From Syntrophus sp. (in: bacteria) (lineage in GTDB: Bacteria > Desulfobacterota > Syntrophia > Syntrophales > UBA5619): 6,825 nt of DNA. This document shows positions 1 through 6,270 of the stretch, in pieces. A program made the translations under genes and the position numbers. Every line of letters starts with the position of its first letter. Positions within the stretch are counted from its first letter, which is position 1. Below the pieces are notes generated by a model. That model had not been told where the DNA came from, did not search any database, and worked only from the letters and a program-made list of their open reading frames with translations. The stretch lies in NCBI GenBank assembly GCA_013824905.1, contig PNOO01000134.1:1-6825 (forward strand), written 5' to 3'.

Positions 1-516
1 AACCTGGAGTCGGCCTGCATCAAGGCGCGGCGCTACGGCCTCGCCCCCCACCGGATCGCCCTCTTCCTGAAGAGACAGAGCTTCGACATGGAGGGCCGGG
101 AGGCGAAGCTCAACCGCCCCTCGGCCCATCCGCTGGAATTGTCCCATCTCATCCGCGGTCTGTTCAATGACATGTACCGGCGCCATGATCTCTACCGGGC
201 GACCGGCGTCGTCCTTCTGGACCTCGTCCGGGACATCCAGATCCAGTACTCCCTCTTCGAGGACCCTCTGAAGGCGGAAAGGATCCGGGAACTCTACGAG
301 GCCGTCGACGTCCTCTCCGGCAAGTACGGGAAACACATCCTCCATCTGGGAGGTTCCCACCCCATCGAGGTCCTGGGACAAGGTCGCCGGGGCGCCCCTA
401 CCGCCCGCGAGCAGACGCAACTTTACGGTGAAACCCGCCGTAAACACCTGGGCCTCCCCCTCTTCCAGACTGACTTTCCGCCTGGACGCGCCCCCTCCCG
501 CAACACCCGATCATGA
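1..516 (+). CDS. dinB: Y-family DNA polymerase (DinB/Pol IV-like), C-terminal part, 5' end outside window
   Basis: The reading frame is open from base 1 to the TGA at 514-516 (171 residues), so the true start lies upstream. An ATG at 88 is internal, because family-like sequence continues upstream of it (ACIKARRYGLAPHRIALFLK, typical of the little-finger domain). Other family-like stretches are LYRATGVVLLDL and SLFEDPLKAERIRELY, then KYGKHILHLGGS and, near the end, GETRRKHLGLPLF. The palm and finger domains with the catalytic acidic residues are outside the window. Y-family polymerases carry out low-fidelity translesion synthesis. Two stretches resemble beta-clamp binding motifs of the QLSLF type: QYSLF (bases 244-258) and LGLPLF (448-465). 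The last 16 residues (TDFPPGRAPSRNTRS region) look non-conserved, and the stop codon is supplied by an inverted repeat. The gene is much richer in G+C than everything downstream and is unlikely to be co-regulated with it. Family assignment is good; the exact subgroup is uncertain. Confidence 0.82.
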   Translation, partial: NLESACIKARRYGLAPHRIALFLKRQSFDMEGREAKLNRPSAHPLELSHLIRGLFNDMYRRHDLYRATGVVLLDLVRDIQIQYSLFEDPLKAERIRELYEAVDVLSGKYGKHILHLGGSHPIEVLGQGRRGAPTAREQTQLYGETRRKHLGLPLFQTDFPPGRAPSRNTRS

Positions 517-576
517 CGGCTTCGTAAAAAGTCCATCCCAAATTCAAAGCTTCAGCGACTTCTTACGAGGCCATCA
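514..576. repeat. Imperfect inverted repeat (REP/MITE-like), 21-nt arms
   Basis: The left arm at 514-534 and the reverse complement of the right arm at 556-576 match at 17 of 21 positions, around a 21-nt spacer (535-555). The left arm begins with the TGA stop codon of the polymerase gene. As RNA it would form a long hairpin, but there is no U-run after it, so it is not a standard intrinsic terminator. From memory, near-identical palindromes starting TGACGGCTTCGTAAAAAGTC are dispersed in many Desulfobacterota genomes; this could not be checked here. It may be a REP-like element that stabilises 3' ends of transcripts, or the remnant of a small non-autonomous mobile element. Confidence 0.7.
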
Positions 577-600
577 ATCATGATTCACGGAAAAAAAAGA

Positions 601-629
601 TTGACATATCAGATCGATCCTCATATTCT
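601..629 (+). promoter_or_regulatory. Candidate sigma-70 promoter for the cytochrome/Fe-S/NrfD unit
   Basis: A perfect TTGACA (-35) at 601-606 is followed after 17 bp by TATTCT (-10, four of six consensus bases) at 624-629. It lies in an AT-rich stretch preceded by a run of eight A (592-599), which could act as an UP-like element. Transcription would start near 636, giving a leader of about 150 nt before the ATG at 787. This is a sequence match only. Confidence 0.55.
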
Positions 630-701
630 TGGCCCGTACATATAAAAAATACACTTTGTTATATTTTCGATATTATTGAGTTTACAGAGAGTTACCCTCC
701 G

Positions 702-738
702 GCCGGAACCTCCAGGACATCTGCAGGGGCCGGCTTTT
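702..738 (+). promoter_or_regulatory. GC-rich leader hairpin followed by TTTT (possible attenuator)
   Basis: GCCGG at 702-706 can pair with CCGGC at 730-734. After a 2x2 internal mismatch, CCT at 709-711 can pair with AGG at 725-727, leaving a 13-nt loop. The stem is followed at once by TTTT (735-738). This resembles a weak intrinsic terminator inside the presumed leader, about 50 bases before the cytochrome start codon. The T-run is short and the stem is interrupted, so it may have no regulatory function. Confidence 0.3.
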
Positions 739-786
739 CGACGTTCAATGGATAAAAAATTAGAAAGCAATTGATAGGATCAACCT

Positions 787-1287
787 ATGAAAATAGTATT
801 GCTTTTAATATCGGTCATATCCATTGGATTGGGTCTCACCGCTGTGGCGGCTCAGCACGATGAATATCCCGTCGCCTCGCCGCCCTTCTCCGAGGGGATC
901 TTTCCCTGCAGCAATTGCCACGCCGGGCTTGAATTAAACACCAAGAAAAGAGAATTAAAGGACGAACATACCTCCATCAGGCTGCATCATGCGGAAAAGG
1001 AAAGATGGTGTCTTGATTGTCATAACGGCCCCAACCGCGATAAATTGAAGCTTGCCGACGGGGAAATCATCGATTTTACCGAATCATACCGGCTTTGCGG
1101 CCAGTGCCACGGGAATATCTATCGCGACTGGAAAGCCGGGATTCACGGGAAAAGGGTCGGCTTCTTCAAGGGAGGGAAACGGACCTATTTTCTGTGCGTC
1201 AATTGTCATAATCCCCACGACCCCAAATTCAAACCCTTAAAACCGGAACCACCCCCGACAAGACCGGAATCGCAATATGGGAAATAG
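787..1287 (+). CDS. Periplasmic tetraheme cytochrome c of an NrfD-type redox complex
   Basis: This 166-residue protein has an N-terminal Sec signal peptide (hydrophobic residues 3-20, likely cleavage after A22 in AVAA-QH), so it should act in the periplasm. Four CxxCH heme c sites are visible: CSNCH (41-45), CLDCH (75-79), CGQCH (104-108) and CVNCH (137-141). Spare histidines (H61, H67, H68, H120, H144) could be distal heme ligands, consistent with bis-His low-spin hemes. The segment after the last heme is proline- and lysine-rich (CHNPHDPKFKPLKPEPPP). The gene is first in a three-gene unit; its end overlaps the Fe-S protein gene by 11 bp, a sign of translational coupling. By analogy with NrfB, DsrJ and the tetraheme subunit I recall for Geobacter Cbc4 (CbcSTU), it probably passes electrons between the Fe-S subunit and soluble cytochromes. 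The ATG has an AGGAT ribosome site 6 nt upstream. The heme count is certain; the partner complex is inferred. Confidence 0.9.
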   Translation: MKIVLLLISVISIGLGLTAVAAQHDEYPVASPPFSEGIFPCSNCHAGLELNTKKRELKDEHTSIRLHHAEKERWCLDCHNGPNRDKLKLADGEIIDFTESYRLCGQCHGNIYRDWKAGIHGKRVGFFKGGKRTYFLCVNCHNPHDPKFKPLKPEPPPTRPESQYGK

Positions 1288-2176
1288 ACACACAAGAAGA
1301 GACTTCATTAAAATGATGTCCCTGGGCGCCGTGGCCGGACTGTCCCTCGGAAGTCTTGCCTGCACCAAAGCCGGCATGGAAGAGTTTCTCCAGAAGCACT
1401 TCCGTGAAATGACGGAAGACGAAAAAAAACAGGTCATCCGGCGGCTGGAAGAGAGGTATTTAAAAAAATACGGCAAAAAAGTCCTGATCAGCACACAGCC
1501 TGCTGAGACCGGGGTTCTGTGGGGATATGGTCTTGATCTTTCCCGGTGCATCGGCTGCCGCAGATGCGTGTACGCCTGCGTGAAAGAAAACAATCAATCC
1601 CGCGTCCACCCTCAGTTGCAGTGGATAAGGGTCATCAGGTTAAAGAAGGGCAGTCTGATCAATCTGGAAAATGCCGAGCATTATTACAATCCCGAAACGG
1701 TCCCGGAACCGGGGTTCATGTACATGCCCGTTCAGTGCCAGCAGTGTGAAAATCCCCCCTGTGTGCGTGTCTGCCCGGTGAAAGCCACCTGGAAGGAACC
1801 GGACGGCATCGTGGTCGTGGATTACAACTGGTGCATCGGCTGCCGCTATTGCATGGCCGCTTGCCCCTATAAAGGACGAGTCTTCAACTGGGCGGAACCG
1901 AACCTGCCTGCTGCGGAAGTGAATACGGAGGTGCATTATCTGGGAAACAGACCCCGGATGAAAAATGTGGTGGAAAAATGCACCTTCTGTGTCCAGCGGG
2001 TGAGGCAGGGACGCTATCCGGCCTGCGTGGAGATCTGCCCGACCGGAACAAGGAAGTTCGGAAACCTGCTGGACCCGAACAGCGAAATAAGATACCTGAT
2101 AGAAAACAAAAGGGTGTTCAGATTGAAGGAAGACTTCAACACCGACCCGAAGTTTTATTACTTCTTTTCCGCATAA
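1277..2176 (+). CDS. Tat-exported 4x[4Fe-4S] ferredoxin-like subunit (NrfC/DsrO type)
   Basis: This 299-residue protein starts with a twin-arginine signal (R7-R8-D-F-I-K, then a hydrophobic stretch 13-28), so it should be exported folded with its clusters. Sixteen cysteines fall into four ferredoxin-like groups: C91/C94/C97/C101, C154/C157/C162/C166, C186/C189/C192/C196, and C235/C238/C250/C254, the last with the long gap usual in NrfC/DmsB/HybA-type proteins. This predicts four [4Fe-4S] clusters forming an electron wire. SLAC at 26-29 also fits a loose lipobox, so Cys29 might be lipidated. Between signal and clusters lies a charged, probably helical segment (about 34-66). The gene overlaps the cytochrome gene by 11 bp and ends 15 bp before the NrfD-type gene. 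The ATG at 1277 is supported by the complete Tat signal directly after it, although the upstream ribosome site is weak. It should link the membrane quinone-reactive subunit to the tetraheme cytochrome. The native electron direction is not determinable. Confidence 0.92.
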   Translation: MGNRHTRRDFIKMMSLGAVAGLSLGSLACTKAGMEEFLQKHFREMTEDEKKQVIRRLEERYLKKYGKKVLISTQPAETGVLWGYGLDLSRCIGCRRCVYACVKENNQSRVHPQLQWIRVIRLKKGSLINLENAEHYYNPETVPEPGFMYMPVQCQQCENPPCVRVCPVKATWKEPDGIVVVDYNWCIGCRYCMAACPYKGRVFNWAEPNLPAAEVNTEVHYLGNRPRMKNVVEKCTFCVQRVRQGRYPACVEICPTGTRKFGNLLDPNSEIRYLIENKRVFRLKEDFNTDPKFYYFFSA

Positions 2177-2191
2177 CACCCCGAGGGCGAG

Positions 2192-3442
2192 ATGGAAGCT
2201 TGGAGATTTTTTAGACAAACGGTAAAAATGGTCTTTATCGGCACGAAGGTCTACTACCTGTGGTGCGCCTTTCTGCTGACGATCATCGGGGTAGCCATCG
2301 CCTTCTATGTAAAACAGCTGGATGCCGGGTTGATTGTCACCCATATGCGGGATCAGGTGTCGTGGGGGCTTTATATCGGCAACTTCACCTACCTGGTCGG
2401 AGTGGCCGCCGCGGCCGTGCTCCTCGTTATTCCGGCATACATCTATCACTTCGATCCCATCAAGGAGATTGTCGTGTTGGGTGAACTTCTTGCCGCCTCG
2501 GCAATCATCATGGCCCTGATGTTTGTCCTTGCCGATCTGGGACGACCGGACAGGTTCTGGCACCTCATCCCTTTTATCGGCAGCCTCTCCTTCCCGAAAT
2601 CCCTGCTGGCCTGGGATGTGATCGTCCTCAACGGCTACCTCGTACTGAACACCCTCGTCCCGATCTATATCTTGGTGAAAATCTATTTTGGCGCCGAACC
2701 CAACAAGAAATTTGTCATCCCTCTGGTGTTGCTGTCGATTCCCTGGGCGGTTGGCATCCACACTGTGACCGCCTTCCTCTATAACGGACTGGCCGCCCGG
2801 CCTTTCTGGAACGCCTCTATCCTGGCCCCCCGTTTTCTCGCCAGCGCCTTCTGCTCGGGGCCGGCAATGGCCATCATTATTTTCCAGATCCTGAGAAAAA
2901 CAGCAGGGATGAAGATTAAAAACGAGGCCCTTTTCAAGATTTCCGAGTTGATCGCCTATGCCATGTTCATCAATCTGTTTCTGCTGGGCGCCGAGCTATT
3001 CAAAGAATATTACACCGGCACGATTCATCTGGCGCCCATGGAATATCTCTACCAGGGGTTGCATGGGCACAATTCACTGGTTCCCTGGATCTGGTCGGCG
3101 TTATTGATGAACGTGACGGCCTTTTTCATTTTCTTGATTCCCAAAACCAGGGAAAACCTCCTGACGCTCAACATCGGTTCTCTGTTCATCATCGTAGGCG
3201 TATGGATTGAGAAGGGTCTCGGCCTCATCGTACCCGGTTTCATCCCCGATCCGCTCGGTGAAATTTATGAATACATGCCGAATATAACGGAAATATCCAT
3301 TTCTCTGGGTATATGGGCCTTCGGTCTTCTCATTTTTACCTTCTTTATGAGGATCGCCATACCCATCCAGAGGGGCGATTTTATTCATTCGAGATATACG
3401 AAGCCGACCGCCCGACCCCAATATGAACGGATAGAGCCGTAG
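2192..3442 (+). CDS. NrfD/PsrC-family integral membrane quinone-interacting subunit (DsrP-like)
   Basis: This 416-residue protein has about ten hydrophobic helices (roughly 20-40, 57-85, 95-115, 140-165, 174-198, 209-234, 251-272, 297-317, 325-346, 367-391). Family-like segments include WGLYIGNFTYLVGVAAAAV (58-76), DLGRPDRFWHLIP (115-127), IPWAVGIHTVTAFLY (183-197, with H190) and GAELFKEYYTG (266-276). NrfD-family proteins bind menaquinol/menaquinone and lack heme. They pass electrons to or from a NrfC-type Fe-S subunit, in some members with ion translocation. The sequence looks closer to the DsrP/HmcC/TmcC branch than to short PsrC, but I could not test this. GAGGG 4 nt before the ATG serves as ribosome site. 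It is the last gene of the unit, with no molybdoenzyme or DsrMK gene alongside within the window. The short C-terminal tail is hydrophilic. No clear terminator follows. Confidence 0.92.
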   Translation: MEAWRFFRQTVKMVFIGTKVYYLWCAFLLTIIGVAIAFYVKQLDAGLIVTHMRDQVSWGLYIGNFTYLVGVAAAAVLLVIPAYIYHFDPIKEIVVLGELLAASAIIMALMFVLADLGRPDRFWHLIPFIGSLSFPKSLLAWDVIVLNGYLVLNTLVPIYILVKIYFGAEPNKKFVIPLVLLSIPWAVGIHTVTAFLYNGLAARPFWNASILAPRFLASAFCSGPAMAIIIFQILRKTAGMKIKNEALFKISELIAYAMFINLFLLGAELFKEYYTGTIHLAPMEYLYQGLHGHNSLVPWIWSALLMNVTAFFIFLIPKTRENLLTLNIGSLFIIVGVWIEKGLGLIVPGFIPDPLGEIYEYMPNITEISISLGIWAFGLLIFTFFMRIAIPIQRGDFIHSRYTKPTARPQYERIEP

Positions 3443-3471
3443 GATAATTAATACTTGCAAAGTTAATTCTA

Positions 3472-3501
3472 TTGAAATAGTAGACTTACGGGCAATATAA
3501 A
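3472..3501 (+). promoter_or_regulatory. Candidate sigma-70 promoter for the liv/acyl-CoA ligase operon
   Basis: TTGAAA at 3472-3477 (five of six -35 bases) is separated by 18 bp from TATAAA at 3496-3501 (five of six -10 bases), in a short AT-rich region. The start site would be near 3508, about 37 nt before the GTG start codon and upstream of the GGAGG ribosome site. It suggests that the transport/ligase genes form a transcription unit separate from the redox genes. A perfect CTATT-GA-AATAG palindrome (3469-3480) overlaps the -35 box and could be part of an operator. This is sequence match only. Confidence 0.5.
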
Positions 3502-3534
3502 TGGTTTTTTATTCCCTTTGAACAGGCTGTCTCT

Positions 3535-3547
3535 GGAGGCGTGAGTG
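3535..3547 (+). promoter_or_regulatory. Strong ribosome binding site deciding a GTG start
   Basis: GGAGG at 3535-3539 is spaced 5 nt from GTG at 3545-3547, close to optimal. The nearby GTG at 3541 is in another frame and too close. The in-frame ATG at 3578 has only a purine-rich AGAGAAGAAG-like stretch before it. The GTG is therefore favoured by translation signals, whereas family length favours the ATG. Confidence 0.55.
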
Positions 3548-4351
3548 AGAGAAGGTCGCATTAGAGAAGAAGTGGTCATGAAGGGTGAAGAGATCACGCT
3601 GAGCTTTGGCGGGATCACTGCGCTTCTGTATGTGAATTTTACTGTGCAAAGGGGAGAAATCTTTTCGATCATCGGACCCAACGGCGCGGGTAAAAGCAGT
3701 CTGTATAACGTCATTAACGGTTTTTACAGACCACAGAAAGGAAAAGTGTTTTTCAAAGAAACGGAAATAACCCATCTCAAGCCCTATCAGATCGCCAGGA
3801 TGGGTATCGCACGGAGTTTTCAGAATATAGAGCTTTTCAAGCACATGACGGTCCTGGAAAATCTGATGCTTGGACGTCATATCCATATCCGATACGGATT
3901 GTTTAAGTCATTGTTCTATTTTGGCCCCTGCCTGAAGGAAGAGGTTCAACACAGGAAGCGGGTGGAGGATGTCATAGACTTCCTTGAGATTGAACATATC
4001 AGGAAAAAACATGTCGGAACACTCCCTTATGGACTCCAGAAGCGTGTGGAAATGGCCCGGGCGTTGTGCCTTGAGCCGGAAATCCTGCTTTTGGATGAAC
4101 CCATGGCAGGCATGAACCTCGAAGAAACCGAGGATATGGCCCGCTTTATCATCGATGTCAATAACGAATGGGGGATGACAGTGCTCCTGATCGAACATGA
4201 TATGGGCGTCGTCATGGACCTCTCCGATAGGATCATGGTTCTGGACTTCGGCGAAAAAATCGCCGAAGGAACTCCTGAAGAAATTCAGCAGAACTCTCTG
4301 GTTGCCAAAGCCTACCTCGGCGAGTCGGATGGGGCATTTCTCGGAAGGTAA
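3545..4351 (+). CDS. livG: LivG-type ABC transporter ATP-binding protein (HAAT family)
   Basis: This 268-residue ATPase contains, in order, Walker A GPNGAGKS (44-51), the Q-loop in RSFQN (Q93), the LivG-type signature LPYGLQKRVEMARAL (160-174), Walker B ILLLDEP (180-186, catalytic E185) and the H-loop IEHDM (H218). It ends with the LivG-like stretch GTPEEIQ and AYLGE. It should power import of an organic solute through LivH/LivM permeases on the cytoplasmic face of the inner membrane. Start choice: GGAGG at 3535-3539 lies 5 nt before GTG 3545, the best ribosome site, with an in-frame TGA directly upstream. An ATG at 3578 (residue 12) would give the N-terminus usual for the family and has a weaker AGAAG site. 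The ligase gene follows after 10 nt. The true substrate is unknown; the linked acyl-CoA ligase suggests a carboxylic acid rather than leucine, isoleucine or valine. Confidence 0.92.
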   Translation: MREGRIREEVVMKGEEITLSFGGITALLYVNFTVQRGEIFSIIGPNGAGKSSLYNVINGFYRPQKGKVFFKETEITHLKPYQIARMGIARSFQNIELFKHMTVLENLMLGRHIHIRYGLFKSLFYFGPCLKEEVQHRKRVEDVIDFLEIEHIRKKHVGTLPYGLQKRVEMARALCLEPEILLLDEPMAGMNLEETEDMARFIIDVNNEWGMTVLLIEHDMGVVMDLSDRIMVLDFGEKIAEGTPEEIQQNSLVAKAYLGESDGAFLGR

Positions 4352-4361
4352 TGGAGGACGC

Positions 4362-6254
4362 ATGTCGGCAGATACGTTTCCCAAGCTTTTACTAGAACAG
4401 TCAAAGAAGTACGGATCAAAAAAAATCGCGTTGAGGGAAAAAGACCTCGGCATATGGCAATCTTTTACGTGGGAACAATACCTGGAAAAGGTGAAATATT
4501 TCTCTCTGGGCATGATCAGCCTCGGCTTTGAGCCGGGAGACAAGATTTCCATTATTGGCGACAACAAACCCGAATGGATTATCGCCGAGCTTGCAGCACA
4601 GTGCGCCGGTGGATTGGGTACCGGAATATATCAGGATTCCATCCTCAAGGAAGTGGCCTACATCATCAACCATTCCGAGACAAAATTCGTTATCGCCGAG
4701 GATCAGGAGCAGGTCGACAAGATTCTCGATATGCAGGAAGAATTGCCCAATGTAAAAAAGGTCATCTACTACGACCCGAAGGGGATGAGCAAATACGATT
4801 CGGATTTGCTCGCCTATTTCCCGGATGTTATGGAAATGGGAAGGGAATACGAAAAGAGCCATCCCGGACAGTTCGAAAAGAACGTGGAAAATACCCGACC
4901 GGAAGATGTAGCGTGGATCTGCACCACGTCAGGAACCACCGGGTTCCCGAAACTTGCAATGCTGACCCATAAAAACCTCATTTCCATGGCAACCAATCTT
5001 GGCACATTCGATCCCAAGTATGATACCGACGAGTTTGTCTCCTTCCTCCCTCTCCCCTGGGTCGGCGAACAGATGATGGCCGTGGCCAGCGGACTACTGT
5101 TCGGATTAACCGTCAACTTTCCGGAGAGCGTCGAGTCGGCCCAGGCGGACTTGCGGGAAATCGGACCGCACATCATGTTTTCTCCGCCGCGTGTCTGGGA
5201 AAATATGTGTTCCACCGTGCAGGTCAAGGTGATGGACGCCTCGTTTCTAAAAAGGGCTGTATTTAACCTGTGTGTTCCGATCGGCCGGAAATGGTCGGAA
5301 TACAAATTTGAAAAGAAAACCCCGCCGTTCTACTTCAGAATTCTGTATACCCTTGCTTATCTTGCGGTATTCAAGGCGTTGAAGGATCGGTTGGGATTCA
5401 GCAATATCCGTTCGGCCACCACCGGAGGAGCGGCTTTGGGCCCCGACACGTTCAAGTTTTTCCACGCCCTCGGCATATCGCTGAAGCAGATTTACGGACA
5501 GACCGAAATCAGCGGTATCTCCTGTGTACACAAAAATAGCGATATCAATCCGGATACCATGGGAGAACCTATTCCCGAGACCGAAGTGAAGATATCCGAA
5601 AGCGGGGAAATCCTCTCCAAAAGTCCCGCGGTGTTTCCGGGGTACTATAAACAGCCGGAGGAGACCGCAAAAACGGTGATTGACGGATGGCTCCATTCCG
5701 GCGATGCCGGCTACCTCACACCCGACGGGCATATTGTGGTGATCGACCGGATCAAGGATGTCATGAGTCTGATTGACGGGATAAAGTTTTCACCCCAGTT
5801 CATCGAGAACAAACTGAAATTCAGCCCGTATATCAAAGAAGCGGTCACCATAGGCCATAACAGGGATTTCATCATCGGGATGATCTGCATCGATTTCGGC
5901 ATCGTCGGAAACTGGGCGGAAAAGAACAAGATCAACTACACGACCTATACGGATCTTTCCTCCAAGACGGAGATAGTGGATCTCATCCAGCGAGAAGTCG
6001 AAAAAGTGAACAAGGGATTGCCCGACAACGCCAAGGTGAAACGGTTTGTCCTGCTGTACAAGGAGTTGGATCCCGATGACGATGAATTGACCCGAACCAG
6101 AAAGGTCCGCAGGCATTTTGTTGAGGAGAAGTACAAGGAGATCATTGAAGGCATGTATGAGGGGAAGGATTCGATCAAGATCGAGGCGATCATCAAATTC
6201 CAGGATGGAAAAACCTCCATGATCAGAACCGTCATGGCCGTGAGAAACGTATAA
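4362..6254 (+). CDS. AMP-forming long-chain/aromatic acyl-CoA ligase linked to Liv transporter genes
   Basis: This 630-residue protein belongs to the ANL superfamily and should convert a carboxylic acid, ATP and CoA to acyl-CoA, AMP and PPi in the cytoplasm. Visible motifs: the ATP/PPi loop TSGTTGFPK (189-197), TTGGAALG (353-360), YGQTE (378-382), GWLHSGD (442-448, ribose-binding D448), DRIKD (462-466), and a C-terminal ELTRTRKVRR (575-584) in which K581 is the likely adenylation lysine. N-terminal text such as GIWQSFTWEQY and CAGGLGTGIYQDS resembles the ~640-residue ligases encoded within liv clusters. The usual PKG after the loop reads PKL here. I chose ATG 4362 because TGGAGG (4352-4357) precedes it by 4 nt and its N-terminus fits the family; the open frame upstream overlaps livG and is spurious. 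The livG stop is 10 nt upstream, and livH begins 16 nt downstream. The substrate (fatty, branched or aromatic acid) cannot be read from sequence alone. Confidence 0.92.
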   Translation: MSADTFPKLLLEQSKKYGSKKIALREKDLGIWQSFTWEQYLEKVKYFSLGMISLGFEPGDKISIIGDNKPEWIIAELAAQCAGGLGTGIYQDSILKEVAYIINHSETKFVIAEDQEQVDKILDMQEELPNVKKVIYYDPKGMSKYDSDLLAYFPDVMEMGREYEKSHPGQFEKNVENTRPEDVAWICTTSGTTGFPKLAMLTHKNLISMATNLGTFDPKYDTDEFVSFLPLPWVGEQMMAVASGLLFGLTVNFPESVESAQADLREIGPHIMFSPPRVWENMCSTVQVKVMDASFLKRAVFNLCVPIGRKWSEYKFEKKTPPFYFRILYTLAYLAVFKALKDRLGFSNIRSATTGGAALGPDTFKFFHALGISLKQIYGQTEISGISCVHKNSDINPDTMGEPIPETEVKISESGEILSKSPAVFPGYYKQPEETAKTVIDGWLHSGDAGYLTPDGHIVVIDRIKDVMSLIDGIKFSPQFIENKLKFSPYIKEAVTIGHNRDFIIGMICIDFGIVGNWAEKNKINYTTYTDLSSKTEIVDLIQREVEKVNKGLPDNAKVKRFVLLYKELDPDDDELTRTRKVRRHFVEEKYKEIIEGMYEGKDSIKIEAIIKFQDGKTSMIRTVMAVRNV

Positions 6255-6270
6255 AAAAGGAGAGCATGCG

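Larger units (their letters stand above)
517..786. other. Intergenic region between polymerase gene and redox unit
   Basis: This 270-bp stretch has no convincing coding sequence on either strand. It holds most of the inverted repeat (up to 576), an A-tract, the candidate promoter at 601-629, a strongly AT-rich segment (about 637-680), a GC-rich hairpin (702-734) and the ribosome binding site of the cytochrome gene (AGGAT at 776-780, 6 nt before the ATG). Base composition drops sharply from the GC-rich polymerase gene at its left edge. Confidence 0.7.

Noticed and set aside
88..516. A complete small gene starting at ATG 88
   Set aside because: Polymerase-family sequence continues upstream in the same frame to base 1, so this ATG is an internal methionine.
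514..576. Intrinsic terminator for the polymerase gene
   Set aside because: The palindrome can fold, but no U-run follows either arm, so it is recorded as a repeat rather than a terminator.
1640..2761. A 373-codon open frame on the minus strand opposite the Fe-S and NrfD genes
   Set aside because: It lies wholly antisense to two well-supported genes, its translation is low in recognisable motifs and rich in H, D, G and Q as expected for a shadow frame, and it has no convincing start signals.
787..3442. Assigning the three genes as nrfBCD of a nitrite reductase system or dsrJOP of sulfate reduction
   Set aside because: No nrfA or dsrMK is present, the cytochrome has four hemes whereas DsrJ has three and NrfB five, and I cannot run the phylogeny needed, so only family-level names are given.
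3442..3460. Sigma-54 promoter (GG ... TTGCAA)
   Set aside because: The GG and GC elements are separated by 13 rather than 10 bases and the flanking consensus is absent.
4197..4361. N-terminal extension of the acyl-CoA ligase from an ATG at 4197
   Set aside because: It overlaps the 3' end of livG, encoding its H-loop region in another frame. The ATG at 4362 has a good ribosome site and gives the family-typical N-terminus.
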